This document shows, piece after piece, positions 11,183 to 21,629 of a stretch of 64,000 bases of DNA; position 1 is the stretch's first letter; each line of letters begins with the position of its first letter. Made by a program: the position numbers and the translations under genes. This DNA is from Orientallactaga sibirica (lineage: Eukaryota; Chordata; Mammalia; Rodentia; Dipodidae): positions 15,445,001-15,509,000 of the forward strand of contig JAEOAD010000048.1 of NCBI GenBank assembly GCA_036365145.1. The letters are read 5' to 3'. Below the pieces are notes generated by a model that was not told the origin of the DNA, did not search any database, and saw only the letters and a list, made by a program, of their open reading frames with translations.

Positions 11183-11187
<5 letters not shown>
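10941..11187 (+). mobile_element. tRNA-derived SINE
   Basis: AGTTCGATTCC B box; (CT)n tail 11095-11138. Confidence 0.88.
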
Positions 11188-11218
<31 letters not shown>

Positions 11219-11366
11219 TTTTGGTTTTTCGAGGTAGGGTCTCACCCTAGCCCAGGCTGACCTGGAATTCACTCTGTAGTCTCATGGTGGCCTCGAACTC
11301 ATGGCGATCCTCCTACCTCTGCCTCCTGAGTGCTGGGATTAAAGGGGTGCATCACCACACCCGGCT
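11188..11366 (-). mobile_element. B1-like SINE with (ATTT)n tail
   Basis: The ATTT tail abuts the AAATAAATAAA tail of the preceding plus SINE, so the two share a junction. Confidence 0.88.
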
Positions 11367-11807
11367 AAAATAAAATATATGTTTTTTTTTAAAAAAGAGG
11401 GGGAAAAAAGTAGAATTACAAATTCCAGACCCAAGGCATCTTGGACCACCTAGTGGAGTGACATTTAATACAAGGTGACTGTATTATATACTACCATGTA
11501 ATGACAGTTGTAGTCAGACCGGCGTTGCTGGGAGGAACATCCAAACAGGCATGGTTTATGGAAGAAGGGATGTACTGCAAGCTCACAGATCCAGGGGAAG
11601 TTCCATCAAGGGCAGAAGAAGCTGCTCACTTCCTGAGATCCAAGCAGAGAGAAGCAGCTGCAGCAAGCAAACACCAATGCCAGCGCGCAGGAGCCCAGAG
11701 CTCAGACTGCTCTCTCCACACCTCGGGCTAGAATCCAGATACGCCCCCAGTGCTACATGCCCTTGTAGCAGAAACCGGCCAGATAGGGGCTGAAGTTGAA
11801 ACTCATT
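11367..11807. other. Unique-looking DNA, nothing recognised
   Basis: Overlapping short open frames on both strands at 11500-11820, none family-like. Confidence 0.35.
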
Positions 11808-11953
11808 TTTTTTCCCCAAGATAGGATCTCACTCTAGCCCAGGCTGACCTGGAGTTCACTATGTAGTCTCAGGGTGGCCTTGAACTCACAGTGATCCTCC
11901 TACTGCTGCCTGCCAAGTGCTGAGGTTAAAGTTATGCACCACCATACCCAGCT
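11808..11953 (-). mobile_element. B1-like SINE
   Basis: GATAGGATCTCACTCTAGCC to CACCACCATACCCAGC. Confidence 0.9.
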
Positions 11954-11974
11954 CAAAAACTAAATTTAAGAAAT

Positions 11975-12166
11975 ATGTATGTATTTATTTATTTATTTAA
12001 GAGAGAGAGAGAATATAGGCACGCCAGGGTCTCCAGTTTCTGAAAGTGAACTCCAGATGCATGTGCCACCTTGTGCATCTGGCTGATGTGGGTCCTGGGG
12101 AATGGAACCTGGGTCCTTTGGCTTTGCAGGCAAGCACCTTAACCACTAAGCCATCTCTCCAGCCCT
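11975..12166 (-). mobile_element. tRNA-derived SINE
   Basis: TGAAAGTGAACTCCAGATGC to CCATCTCTCCAGCCC. Confidence 0.88.
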
Positions 12167-12283
12167 CAAAAACTCAATTTTAATTAAACATTTGAGTCTA
12201 TAGGACCATACATTTATACTATCATATTCAAAGCACTATAATGACATACAGTCATAATAATGTGCTTTAAAAAAATCATTTTA

Positions 12284-12476
12284 GGGGCTGGAGTGTTGGC
12301 TTAGCAGTTAAGGCACATGCCTGCAAAGCCTAAGGACCCCGGTTTGATTCTCCAGGTCCCACGTAAGCCAGATGCACAAGGAAGCACATGCGTATGGAGT
12401 TTGTTTGCAGTGGCTAGAGGCCTTGGTGTGCCCATTCTCACTCTCCTTCTCTCCCCCCGTCTCTAATAAATAATTT
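12284..12476 (+). mobile_element. tRNA-derived SINE
   Basis: GGGGCTGGAGTGTTGGCTTAG; its tail runs straight into the L1 at 12478. Confidence 0.88.
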
Positions 12477-12477
12477 T

Positions 12478-13386
12478 TTAATAATAATTTTTTATTGATA
12501 ACTTCTATACTTACATACAAAAAGTGCATGATACTTCCCTCCCCTCCCCCCATTCCCCTTTAGAACTCCAATCTCCATCATATCCCCTCCCTCTCTCCAT
12601 TAGTCTCTCTTTTAATTTGATGTCATCATCTTTTACTTCTATTATGAGGGTCTTGTGAAGGTATTGCTAGGCACTGCAAGGTCATGGATATCGAGGCCAA
12701 TTTCTGTCTGGGCAGTTGCATTGTAAGGAGTCGTACCCTTCCTTTGGCTCTTCCATTCTATCCGCCCCCTCTTCCGCAATGGGCCTTGAGCCTTGGAGGG
12801 TGTGACAGAGATGTTTCAGTGCTGGGCACTCCTCCATCCCTTCTTCTCAGCACTATGTTGCCTTTTGGATCATCCCAGTGGTCATCGCCATCTGAAAGGA
12901 GAAGCTTCTCTAACCAGAAGTGAGAGTAGCATTAATATGTGAATATGAACATTAAGTGTAATGCTTTCAGGGCAGCTTGATGGGAATAAAATATACATTT
13001 AGTCAGACAAGAGCAGGCTGTATACCCCTAAGGCTCATGACCTCCCCTGCCATAGACTTTTGCTTAGGTTTTTTCAGTACCAGGCATATATTCCCTCCTG
13101 TAGAGAGGGCCTTCAGTCCAATTATGAAGCAGCTGGTTACCCCATGAGTAGACATGCCACTATTGCACCCGTTCAGTCATTGGGCCTGTATGGCCAAACT
13201 TGAATATTCAGCGTCCACTGTTTTCGCTACTGATGACCTCTGTCTCCCATACTCTGCATGCAGTGCAGCTTTTTCCAGCTTTCTGTTGGCTGGTCTACAG
13301 GGAGAAGGGTTTCTGCTCCGCACCAGCTTGCTTTCTCAATGACCTTGCCTCTCAGGCAAGAGATGTCTTCAGCAATAGGGTCTTAC
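12478..13386 (-). mobile_element. L1 3' end, left part
   Basis: Minus-strand L1 3' UTR. The poly(A) end is at the left as T-rich DNA, followed by the CTCCCCTCCCCCCATTCC pyrimidine tract (the G-rich 3' UTR tract on the other strand) and AGAACTCCAATCTCCATCATA, also seen at 63285 and, reversed, at 49510. It is truncated at the 5' end and interrupted by the provirus. Confidence 0.8.
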
Positions 13387-13802
13387 TGTATGGCACAATA
13401 CAGGCCTGGTCCTAGCCAGACCTCATGGCAAAAGACAATAGGAAGTGGCTTCTGTAAAAGTGGCGTTTTTAGAGGCTACTGGGCAGGCCTCGCGAGAGGC
13501 CTACTACTGCCCTGTCCAGAGACAGCTGTCATTGGTCACCAAAAACCAAGATGCAGTTTCTCAAGGGAAAAAAGGGCTTTGGCAAAAGCCTTTAGTGTTT
13601 TAGAGGCTACTGGGACCTCCTTGGCCAACAATTCCCATATCCCATCCCAGGATTAACAGTAACAGTCCCTTAAAACCCATGTACACTTCCTGAATAAACG
13701 AGTTTGTGGATTTTTAAAAATCTTTTACCCAAGTCTGTGCTGGTGCTATATTTCGGCAGAGACTTTTATTCCCTCCTTAAGCTGGCCTTGGGGACCCCAA
13801 CA
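13387..13802 (+). repeat. 5' LTR of the provirus
   Basis: Starts TGTATGGCACAATACAGG and ends CCCCAACA. The poly(A) signal AATAAA is at 13693-13698. Its middle (about 13553-13665) resembles the L1 3' UTR sequence found just beyond the provirus at 16265-16390 (shared GAGGCTACTGGGACCTCCTT), and this part is not in the 3' LTR. Confidence 0.88.
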
Positions 13803-13804
13803 TC

Positions 13805-13822
13805 TGGCGCCTGAACAGGGAC
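13805..13822 (+). other. Primer binding site, lysine-tRNA type
   Basis: TGGCGCCTGAACAGGGAC, two bases after the 5' LTR. One base from the standard Lys3 primer site. Confidence 0.88.
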
Positions 13823-14298
13823 CCTCTTTTCGAGACACCCCATCCACACCGGCAATTGTGAGATTTCGCCCCAGCCGGTGAGCACCTTGCCTCTTCAGAA
13901 ACCCAGAGTATGTGCCTTCCCAGCAAAGCGCCCAGTTCTTCATTGGTGAGAGAAAATGAGGCCTTGCCTGTTGAGCAGGCATTACCCCCTTCTTTCTTTG
14001 TTTGTCCTCTACCCCCATAAGGCACACAACTGCACGGCCCTAAGCCTGTGTTGGCCCCTCCCCACTAAGCACAAACACGTGGGTCCTAAACAATCTATCT
14101 GTATGTCTCAGCTGGCCCCAGCATTAGACTTGTGGTTTGCATGATTATCCTCTGGTCTATCATCTTTGATCTGGGTTATTATTTTCTCAGTCTCTTTGAT
14201 TCAGGAGTGTCCCAGCCCAGCCCCATCTATCCCCACTAACCTAAAAACCCTATATCCTGAGCTCTCACTTAGCCAATGCAAACATTTGTGACTTGTAA
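13823..14298 (+). other. Proviral leader, no recognisable gag
   Basis: Non-coding leader-like sequence after the primer site; no open frame resembling capsid or nucleocapsid could be seen. It appears joined directly to the integrase part of pol by a large deletion. Confidence 0.5.
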
Positions 14299-15029
14299 GT
14301 GTTGTGCCCCCTAGCCCCTGGGCCATACAGCCCAGAGTCAATCCTAGAGTTTTTTTTGAAATTTATCTGGCAGATGGATGTTAGGGTCTACCTTCCTTTG
14401 GTAACCTCAAATATGTCCATATCATTGTGGACACTTACTCTAAGCTTACTTTTGCTATTGCTCTCTCTGGGGAAAAGGCATCCCATGTTATTAAGGCAAC
14501 AAAAAACCGCTATGTTGGTCATGGGTGTGCCCTGGTCAATTAAAACAGACAATGGCCCTGCATACACATCTGCCCAATTCACATCCTTCATGGAATCTTG
14601 GGAATAAAACACCCTTGGGATCTCTACAACCCACAAGGACAGGCCATCGTGGAAAGAACAAACCGGACCCTAAAGGAACTAATTATAAAACAAAAGTCCA
14701 CTATGTCGCCCAAGGACCCCCACTTGGCCCTAGTGGAAGCTCTTTTCACCCTCAATTTTCTCACCTTTGATGAGGCAGGACTCTCTCCAGCCTATAAACA
14801 TTGGAGATCCCAACCAACCACAATGTCCTTACCCTTAGTCCGCTGGAAAGATCCTCTTACTAATATTTGGAAGGGGCCCCACCCTCTTTTAACGCAGGGC
14901 CGAGGGTATTTTCCAGAAACTTCACAGATCCCAGTTTGGGTTCCTCAGAAACGTTTGGTCCAACTGACTCAGACCAGCCTTACTGAAGAAGATGATGCCA
15001 GACCCCTCAGACTACACACGGGACTTTAA
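14299..15029 (+). pseudogene. Retroviral integrase remnant (pol)
   Basis: Part of a retroviral integrase, which joins viral cDNA to host DNA. Visible pieces lie in different frames: IWQMD near 14365, VDTYS near 14430, KTDNGPAYTS near 14550, and PQGQAIVERTNRTL near 14635. These surround the three acidic residues of the DDE core. The C-terminal part with a WKGP motif ends near 14960. Several frame changes and stops (for example near 14607) make it non-functional. The N-terminal zinc-binding part is absent. Confidence 0.85.
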
Positions 15030-15292
15030 ACTTATTTCCCCCAGCCCAGCCACTGACTCAATCAGCCTTACTGAAGAAGTGTTGCCAGATTCAAAAACGG
15101 GACTTTAAACTTATTTCCCCACACGGCCATGACTCAGAGACCAGCCTTGCTGAAGAGCCTGATGCCAGACCCCTCAGACTACATACAGGACTTTAAACTT
15201 ATTTCCCTCCACCAGCCACTGACTCAGGACCAGCCTTATTGAAGAAGATGATGCCAGACCCCTCAGACATGTAAATGGGACTTTTTAAACTT
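14964..15292 (+). repeat. Four tandem 76-90 base repeats with AP-1 motifs
   Basis: Units begin at 14964, 15053, 15129 and 15219. Each carries TGACTCA, then CAGCCTT(A/G)(C/T)TGAAGA, GATGCCAGACCCCTCAGAC and GGACTTTAAACTTATTTCCC, with the last unit truncated. TGACTCA is the consensus AP-1 site, and all four copies are intact. Confidence 0.88.
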
Positions 15293-15589
15293 GTCACTAG
15301 CTATAAATTCTTTCCAACTCCTTTCATTACATTGAAAATTAAGAACAAAATTACTGACTATGACGCAAAGGTGAAACAAATTGCAACCTGTCCTACCCCA
15401 GTTTTCTTCAAGCTCTAGTTGATTCTAACCTTGCTGGGTTCACATGCCACAGAACGCCCACTTGACCCTTCCATGCCTCCTTCACCTCTCCTTTCAGGCC
15501 TGGTCCTAGCCAGGCTCATGCTAAAAGCCATACCAGGCCAGCACTCACCAGGATGGCAGCCAGCCCAGGACGGGGATTATTTCCTGCAC

Positions 15590-15786
15590 CCTAAGACAGG
15601 CACTGTCACATGTGATGATCCCTTGGGGCCTGGGTTCAAATGGCCCAAAAGCCATGACCAGGCTATCCCCTCGGGTTTGCTCACCTAGGTGGCATTTGGC
15701 CCATGACAGGTAACCTCCATGAGATGGATCAACCTAAGACAGGCACTGTCACGTTCATGATGATCCCTTGGGGCCTGGGTTCAACA
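15590..15786 (+). repeat. Internal direct duplication in the provirus
   Basis: CCTAAGACAGGCACTGTCAC at about 15591 recurs at about 15735, each followed by GATGATCCCTTGGGGCCTGG. The copies are about 140 bases apart. A further LTR-start-like string, CAGGCCTGGTCCTAGCCAG, lies at 15495. Confidence 0.75.
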
Positions 15787-15826
15787 ATGGCTTGGCAATA
15801 AACCATACCTCTCAGGGTTGTTAAAA

Positions 15827-15839
15827 ACAAAAAGGAGGA
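15827..15839 (+). other. Polypurine tract
   Basis: ACAAAAAGGAGGA directly before the 3' LTR: the plus-strand primer position expected for a retrovirus. Confidence 0.8.
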
Positions 15840-16256
15840 TAATGGCAATACAGGCCTGGTCCTAGCCAGACCTCATGGAAAAAAGACAAGAGGAAGTGGC
15901 TTTTGTAAAAGTGGCGTTTGGTAAGGCAGGCTTGATTGACAACAGTTACAATGCTTGAAGCCTACTGGAACGAGATGTCCTGTCCAGAGACAAGCTGTGT
16001 AACAGTGTTGGGTTAGATGTAAAACCAGCTGATACAGCCGTCCTGTTTGGCTTTCCTCCATTTGACAATGGTCAGAAAAAGGGGACTGCCCAAACGAGTT
16101 AACAGCCCCTTAAAACCCATGTACACTTCCTGAATAAACGAGTTTGTGGTTCGCTTCCACTTTCACCCAACTCCCGGAGTCTTGTTGACTCGCTGCTCAC
16201 CCCAATTAGGCAGAGACCCTATCGTCCCTCCTGAGCTGGCCTTGGGGGACCCAACA
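15840..16256 (+). repeat. 3' LTR of the provirus
   Basis: Starts TAATGGCAATACAGG (terminal TG mutated) and ends CCCAACA. AATAAA at 16133-16138. Ends match the 5' LTR, but the middle (about 15950-16064) differs from it and instead matches 18975-19095, sharing AGTGTTGGGTTAGATGT and CCGTCCTGTTTGGCTTT. Confidence 0.88.
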
Positions 16257-16400
16257 TCTTACTATCTGTTTCTCAGGAAACCAAGGGCTTTGGTAAAAAG
16301 CCTTTAATGTTTTGGAGGCTACTGGGACCTCCTTGGACATTCACTGGAAGGTATCCCATCCCAGGCACTGAAAATTTTCTAGTAACAGTCTACAGCTTCT
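16257..16400 (-). mobile_element. L1 3' end, right part beyond the provirus
   Basis: Continues the L1 of 12478-13386 after the duplicated TCTTAC. Its right boundary is not clear. Confidence 0.6.
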
Positions 16401-16507
16401 AGATGTGCCATTATTCAAAAAAGTAGGTTTACAGAATACGTAAAAGACTTATGTAAACCTTTTTTGAATATAAATAAATTTCAAAAATTTTACCAAAAAA
16501 GATTTTT

Positions 16508-16607
16508 TTAATCCCAGCACTTGGGAGGCAGAGGTAGGAGGATCACCAGGAGTTCGAGGCCACCCTGAGACTACATAGTGAATTCCAGGTCAGCCTGGAC
16601 CAGAGTG
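16508..16607 (+). mobile_element. B1-like SINE, 5' truncated
   Basis: TTAATCCCAGCACTTGGGAGG to GACCAGAGTGAG. Confidence 0.85.
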
Positions 16608-17156
16608 AGTGTATTTCAGAAAATGAGAACATTTGCAATATATTTCATAAAATACTTTTATTCAAAAAAAAGTTTTAAACTTATTCAAGAAGTAAGCTTA
16701 GGTATCTGAAAAATTCTCTTATACAAAGAATCTTATTTCTCAATTAATAATTAAATGCATCCTTGTCCTAGCTGCAACAATTGTGTTTTCCAACGCATGT
16801 TATAGTTCAGCACTGAGATGTATAGGTGGTATTTAATGTGACAGGACTTAGGAAACCCAAAGTAGGTGTGCCAAAACCTCCATTAAATAAACGTATGAAA
16901 CTCACCTACATGAGCCAAGCCTTTTGTTAACAGGGAAATGCAACTACATAATACACGAGGTAATCGTTCATTTCCAATTGAACGGTGAATGTGTACATGA
17001 CAAGTTCCCAAATGGTTTTGTCCTTAAACATCAAATACGGACTCAAATCTGAATCATAAAAGAGCATACGGATAACTCTATGGACATCTTTTCTGTCTTC
17101 TGTAGAAATTCAAGTGACACATTCTGTCCAGGATTATGCTCTAAGTTGTTTTTTTT
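16608..17156. other. AT-rich DNA, nothing recognised
   Basis: Follows a B1; contains a repeated AAATA/TTTCAT composition but no element ends. Confidence 0.35.
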
Positions 17157-17167
17157 TAAGTAGAGAG

Positions 17168-17203
<36 letters not shown>

Positions 17204-17700
17204 GGATGCTCATGCCACAGCACATGTGTGGAGGCCAGAGGACAATTTTTTTGTTTTGTTTTGTTTTTTGAGGTAGGGTCTCACTCTAGTTCAGGCTGAC
17301 CTGGAGTTCACTCTGTATTCTCAGGGTGGCCTCGAACTCACGGCGATCCTCCTATCTCTGCCTCCCTAGTGCTGGGATTAAAGGTGTGCGCCACCACACC
17401 CGGCCAGAGGACAATTTTGAAGTATCTGAGCTCCACTTTCTCTGAGATAGGGTCTCTTCTGCTGTAAAAGAACTTCCAGGCTGCAATGAAACGTCAATCT
17501 AACTGGCCCAAGAGCTTCGGATTTTCCTCTCATCACTCTAGGCACTCTAGGCACTCTCTCTCATCACTGTAGGCACCTTGGGATCGTAGAAGCATGCACC
17601 ACTTTGGCATCTGCTTTGACATAGGTGTTGGGGAATTGAACCCAGGCTGGTAGTCTTTGCAAGCAAGCACCTTTAACCACTGAGCCATCTCCCCAGCCCT
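17157..17700 (-). mobile_element. Old B4-like rodent SINE region with (TG)n, split by a B1
   Basis: (TG)n at 17171-17202, then CATGCCACAGCACATGTGTGG, GAGGCCAGAGGACAA, the B1 of 17240-17404, and a tRNA-SINE-like end TGGGGAATTGAACCCAGGCT to GAGCCATCTCCCCAGCCC. CCAGAGGACAATTTT is repeated on both sides of the B1. Confidence 0.6.
17240..17404 (-). mobile_element. B1-like SINE nested in 17157-17700
   Basis: Full-length minus copy with target duplication CCAGAGGACAATTTT at 17232 and 17404. Confidence 0.9.
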
Positions 17701-18099
17701 GATGTCCTAAATTTAAAGACACCTGTGGAAATTTAAGGGAAGGCTTCTTCAATAATTTGGAATAACTGGGAATTCTATATGAGGGTGACCAAGGGGAAAA
17801 ATACACACAAAGAATCTTCTAGAAGTTTGAGCCTCTGCAGGGTCTGTCCCCTCCAGGCCCCAGTTAATGGTCCCTCCATTTGACCCAGATGGAGTTGTAG
17901 GTGACAGCTGAGGTCCAATGTTTTTGAAAAGGACAATAGGTTATCCATGACTGATGAAGTGTTCCTCCATTTCAAACGGGGACTGTTTCAACATCCCTCA
18001 CTGATTATCTTTGGTTTAGCCAAGCAGGGAGCCTGTTTTAAAGCTTCCAATTTGAAAATCATGCAAGCTTTATAAAGCCCTCCACCTGCATCTCTCTTT

Positions 18100-19100
18100 A
18101 GGAGCACAGTTCTTTATTTTCTAAAGGATAAAAACCTCCAGCATGTAAAAACTTTGTTAAGCTGTCACTATCAATAGGGTAAAAAAAAAGGAAAAAAAAA
18201 GAAAAAAATTACAGCGGACAAAGAAGAAACAAATTGCATCTTCAAATAAGTTTTCTTGAAGCTGTTGTTAAAAGCTATAACCTCTGATGTTAACTAAATT
18301 TAACCCACTGTGACCCTCCTGGTGACCTTCACCTCTCCTTTCTTCTGCTTCCTCAGGCTGCTGGAGAAAACTGGTCCCAGCGTTGGAAAAGGCTCCTCTG
18401 TACCACACAAAGGCCCAGCCTTCCTGCAACCCTGTCTGGAGGCCCCGCATCGACCGAGGGGTCAGCACCTGGGCCCAGAAGCAGGTGACACTGGCTTGCT
18501 TGCATCCATCCAGAGCACGTTGTAAGAGTGTCTACCCTTCAACTATCACGCTGCAGTTTCAGCCATTCAGGCTGCTGAAGTTCAGGTTTCCTTTGTGAGT
18601 GCAGGCTTGACACAAATTCATCTATTGCTGTTCAACTGACTGTAAAATTGGTAGATTTACTGTTGCAAAAAGAAGAAGAAGAAAGAAAGAAAGAAGAAAA
18701 ACAGCTTTTACTTCCACTTTGGTAAGGCCACGGATGTATCCAAGGCTGCCAACAAAGCTGCCTTTAAAATCTTTGCAGTGGAACTCAGCAACTTTCAGGG
18801 GAAGGCAGCTGAACAGCTCCTATGACCAGCTGGACCGGCTTCCCTATATAGTGCATGCAAACCTCCACATCCAAGGAACTTTCAAAAGTGAATAATTGGC
18901 CACTAATTCCACTTGCCTCAAAGGCAGTGAGAGTACAAATCTGTTCTATTGCTAACAAGTCTGTTGTCAGACTGGCCTTCCTGAAGTAGGCAGTAACGAG
19001 ACGATCTCCTGCGGCATTTCGAAATAGTGTTGGGTTAGATGTCCATGTAAAATGCCAGCTGATACCTCCGTCCTGTTTGGCTTTCACTTCCATTTGAGTG
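18100..19100 (+). repeat. Block collinear with the 3' half of the provirus
   Basis: Patchy but ordered matches to 15230-16064: GAAACAAATTGCA (18226 and 15373), CTTCACCTCTCCTTTC (18327 and 15480), TTTGGTAAGGC (18718 and 15917), AGTGTTGGGTTAGATGT (19026 and 16004) and CCGTCCTGTTTGGCTTT (19068 and 16038). It could be a decayed copy of the same family, or host DNA captured by the provirus. The similarity stops after CATTTGA. Confidence 0.65.
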
Positions 19101-19105
19101 CGCAT
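18785..19105 (-). other. Unassigned 106-codon open frame inside the collinear block
   Basis: An open frame starting MRTQMEVKAKQDGGISWHF and ending at a TGA at 18785. I do not recognise the product. The frame lies outside SINEs and has a varied composition, but it is antisense to the provirus-like block. A shifted frame continues with KVAEFHCKDFKGSFVG. It may be chance or a decayed retrogene. Confidence 0.25.
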
Positions 19106-19208
19106 GGACTGTCTCTAAGTTTTCACGCTCTTCACTGTTCCTTCCGTGTGATGTTCTGTACAAGCAGTGAGAGTTATTTGTACTAAATGTTTCAAAACTC
19201 AACACTTC

Positions 19209-19403
19209 TTTAAAAAAGATTTTATTTATTCATTATTATTTGGGAGAGAGAGAATGGGCTGTAATAAGCCTCTAGCCACTGCAAACGAACTCCAGACACA
19301 TGTGCCACTTTATGCATCTGGGTTACATGGGTACTGGGAACTCGAACCTGGGTCCTTAGGCTTCGCAGGCAAGTGCCCTAACCACTAAGTCATCTCTCCA
19401 GGC
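19209..19403 (-). mobile_element. tRNA-derived SINE
   Basis: Starts 100 bases beyond the unassigned frame at 18785-19105. Confidence 0.88.
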
Positions 19404-19424
19404 CAAAACTCAACACTTAAAAAA

Positions 19425-19645
19425 AAAAAAAAAACATTTTGTTTTGTTTTTTATTTACGTGCAAGCATGGGGGTGGGGAGAAAGGGAGAGAGAATGAGCA
19501 TGCCAGGGCCTCTAGCCACTGCAAACAAACTCCTAATGCATGTGCCACTTTGGGCATCTGGCTTGATGTGGGTACTGGGGAATCAAACTTGGGTCCTTAG
19601 GCTTTGCAGAGCAAGTGCCTTAATTGCTTAGCCATTTCTTCAGCC
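19425..19645 (-). mobile_element. tRNA-derived SINE
   Basis: AAACTCAACA is repeated at 19406 and 19648, the likely target duplication. Confidence 0.88.
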
Positions 19646-19857
19646 CCAAACTCAACAGTTTTGAAATGGAAACATGTGGTTCTCTTGTTTCAAAAGGAGA
19701 CTTTTTGCACGTCTTCTGCCTCATTCGGTTGCACAGGAACCATTCACAGAAAAAAGAACTGGAACCTCCATATATAAATGCTTTGATTTAGGAGACATGA
19801 AAACTCTGACAAAATTACCCTGTCGCTCACTTAGACAGTCATTTTGCTCATTATTAT

Positions 19858-20013
19858 TTTGGGGGGAGGGGGGTTCTTCTGAGGTAAGGTCTCACTCTAG
19901 TCCAGGCTGTCCTGGAATTTACTATGTAGTCTCAGGCTGGCCTCAAATTCACAGCAATCCTCCTACCTCTGCTTCCTGAGTGCTGGGATTAAAGGCATGT
20001 GCCATCACGCTTG
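19858..20013 (-). mobile_element. B1-like SINE
   Basis: GAGGTAAGGTCTCACTCTAG to GCCATCACGCTTGGC. Confidence 0.88.
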
Positions 20014-20251
20014 GCACTATAATTTTTAGACAAAAGAAACAGTTAATCTGGAATGCAATGCTATGCAGGGTTTACACATGGTGAAGAAATTTATTCTGAA
20101 TGTAATAATGGTTTCAAGCACGTGAAGGGCTGTGATAGAGATGTGGCCACCATATATTCTCCATTTTTACTAGGGAGTCTGCCTGAGCTGCAATACAGTA
20201 AATTGAGGTCATACAGGAGCAGATTCCCAAGTCCTATAAAACTTTAAAATA

Positions 20252-20465
20252 AGGAGCTGTAGAGATGGCTTAGTGGTTAAGGTGCTTGCCTGCAAAGCCT
20301 AAGGACCCAGGTTTGATTCCCCAGGACCCATGTAAGCCAGATGCACAAGGTGGCGCATGGGTCTGAAGTCTGTTTGCAGGGGATAGAGGCCCTAGATAGC
20401 CCATTATCTCTCTCTCTCTTTTTCTCTGACTCAAACAAAAATTAAAATAAAAATTAAAAAAAGAT
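20252..20465 (+). mobile_element. tRNA-derived SINE
   Basis: GGTTTGATTCC B box. AAAATAAGGA/AAAATGAGGA flank it. Confidence 0.88.
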
Positions 20466-20655
20466 TAAAATGAGGAACTAAATCTCCCTGCCTAGAGTTT
20501 GTGTTCTGCATCTGAGAACATACAGAGGTTTATGTGTTTGGGGTGAATTAAACACAGGCCATCCTGAGGACAAGTGGTAGAGATTTTACAAAGTCTGATC
20601 TCAATCATCTGTGAAAACAGACACATGGTATTGAGCTGAAAATGTTGTCAGAATG

Positions 20656-20772
20656 TTTTTATTTTTATTTATTTGAGAGAAAAAGGCAGTGCTAGAGAGA
20701 AGGGAACGGAGAGAGTGGGTGCTCCGGCTGCTGCAAACAAACTCCAGACGCATGTGCCACCTTGTGTATCAC
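20656..20772 (-). mobile_element. tRNA-derived SINE, half copy
   Basis: Ends at CACCTTGTGTATC; the promoter half is absent. Confidence 0.75.
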
Positions 20773-20794
20773 CACAGTACCAGTGTTGCTTTGC

Positions 20795-20948
20795 TATTTT
20801 AATATTTACTTATTCAGATGGAGGGGAGAAAGACAGAGAGGGAGGGAGGGAGAGGAGAATGAGCACACCAGGGCTTCCTGCCACTGCAGACCAAGTCCGG
20901 ATGCATTTGCAAGCAAGGGTCTTTAACAGCCAAGCCATCTCTCCAGTC
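20795..20948 (-). mobile_element. tRNA-derived SINE, internally deleted
   Basis: Jumps from GGATGCATTTGCAAGCAAGG to CCATCTCTCCAG. Confidence 0.78.
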
Positions 20949-21057
20949 CTGCCTTTCTTTTTATTTTATTTTTTTTCTCAGTACTGGGATAGAAGCTATG
21001 GCCCTCATATGCACTATCTCTGAGCTCTGGATCTCAGCACTGGAAAAATAAAACAAA

Positions 21058-21203
21058 CAGCTGGGTGTGGTGGCACACACCTTTAATCCCAGCACTTGGG
21101 AGGCAGAGGTAGGAGGATTGCCAACAGTTCGAGGCCAGCCTGAGACTACATAGTGAATTCCAGGTCAGCCTGGGCTAGAGTGAGACACTATCTAAGAAAA
21201 GAA
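21058..21203 (+). mobile_element. B1-like SINE
   Basis: GCTGGGTGTGGTGGCACACAC to GAGTGAGACACTATCT. Confidence 0.9.
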
Positions 21204-21412
21204 CTAAAACAACAAACAAAAACTTTTTTCCTTCTTTTAAAAATTTTGATTCTGCTATTGATTGTGTGATGTTGGGCAGATCACACTTTTAATTTCTTCA
21301 TGCTTTAGTTCTCTCATCTGTGCGATGAGTGCTACTAACTAGGCAGAAGGTCAGCTGTGGGAGTGACTGGCCAAGCAGGTGAGTAGTGCCCCAGGATATA
21401 AAGAACAATAGC

Positions 21413-21566
21413 TGGGGCTGGAGAGATGGCTTAGCGGTTAAGCGCTTGCCTGTGAAGCCCAAGGACCCCAGTTCAAGGCTCAATTCCCCAGGACCCAGTA
21501 GGCCAGATGCACAAGGTGGCGCATTCGTCTGGAGTTTGTTTGCAGTGGCTAGAGGCCCTGGTGCAC

Positions 21567-21605
<39 letters not shown>
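21413..21605 (+). mobile_element. tRNA-derived SINE
   Basis: Extra GTTCAAGGCTCAATTCCCC around the B box. Confidence 0.88.
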
Positions 21606-21606
<1 letters not shown>

Positions 21607-21629
21607 CTGTCCCTGTTGTTGTTATTATT

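Larger units (their letters stand above)
13387..16256 (+). mobile_element. Deleted class II (ERVK-like) endogenous provirus
   Basis: An old endogenous retrovirus copy about 2.87 kb long, flanked by the perfect 6-base target duplication TCTTAC (13381-13386 and 16257-16262). A 6-base duplication is characteristic of beta-like class II elements. It has two LTRs, a lysine-tRNA primer site, an integrase remnant, tandem repeats in place of env, and a polypurine tract. Gag, protease, reverse transcriptase and env are missing, and the integrase is broken by frameshifts. It sits inside an L1 3' end and splits it. Confidence 0.9.

Noticed and set aside
14299..15029. A functional retroviral integrase
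   Set aside because: The conserved pieces lie in different frames with stops, and the rest of pol is deleted.
20252..20300. tRNA gene-like A and B boxes, as in every tRNA-derived SINE
   Set aside because: No cloverleaf can be drawn; the 3' part is SINE body and CT-rich tail.
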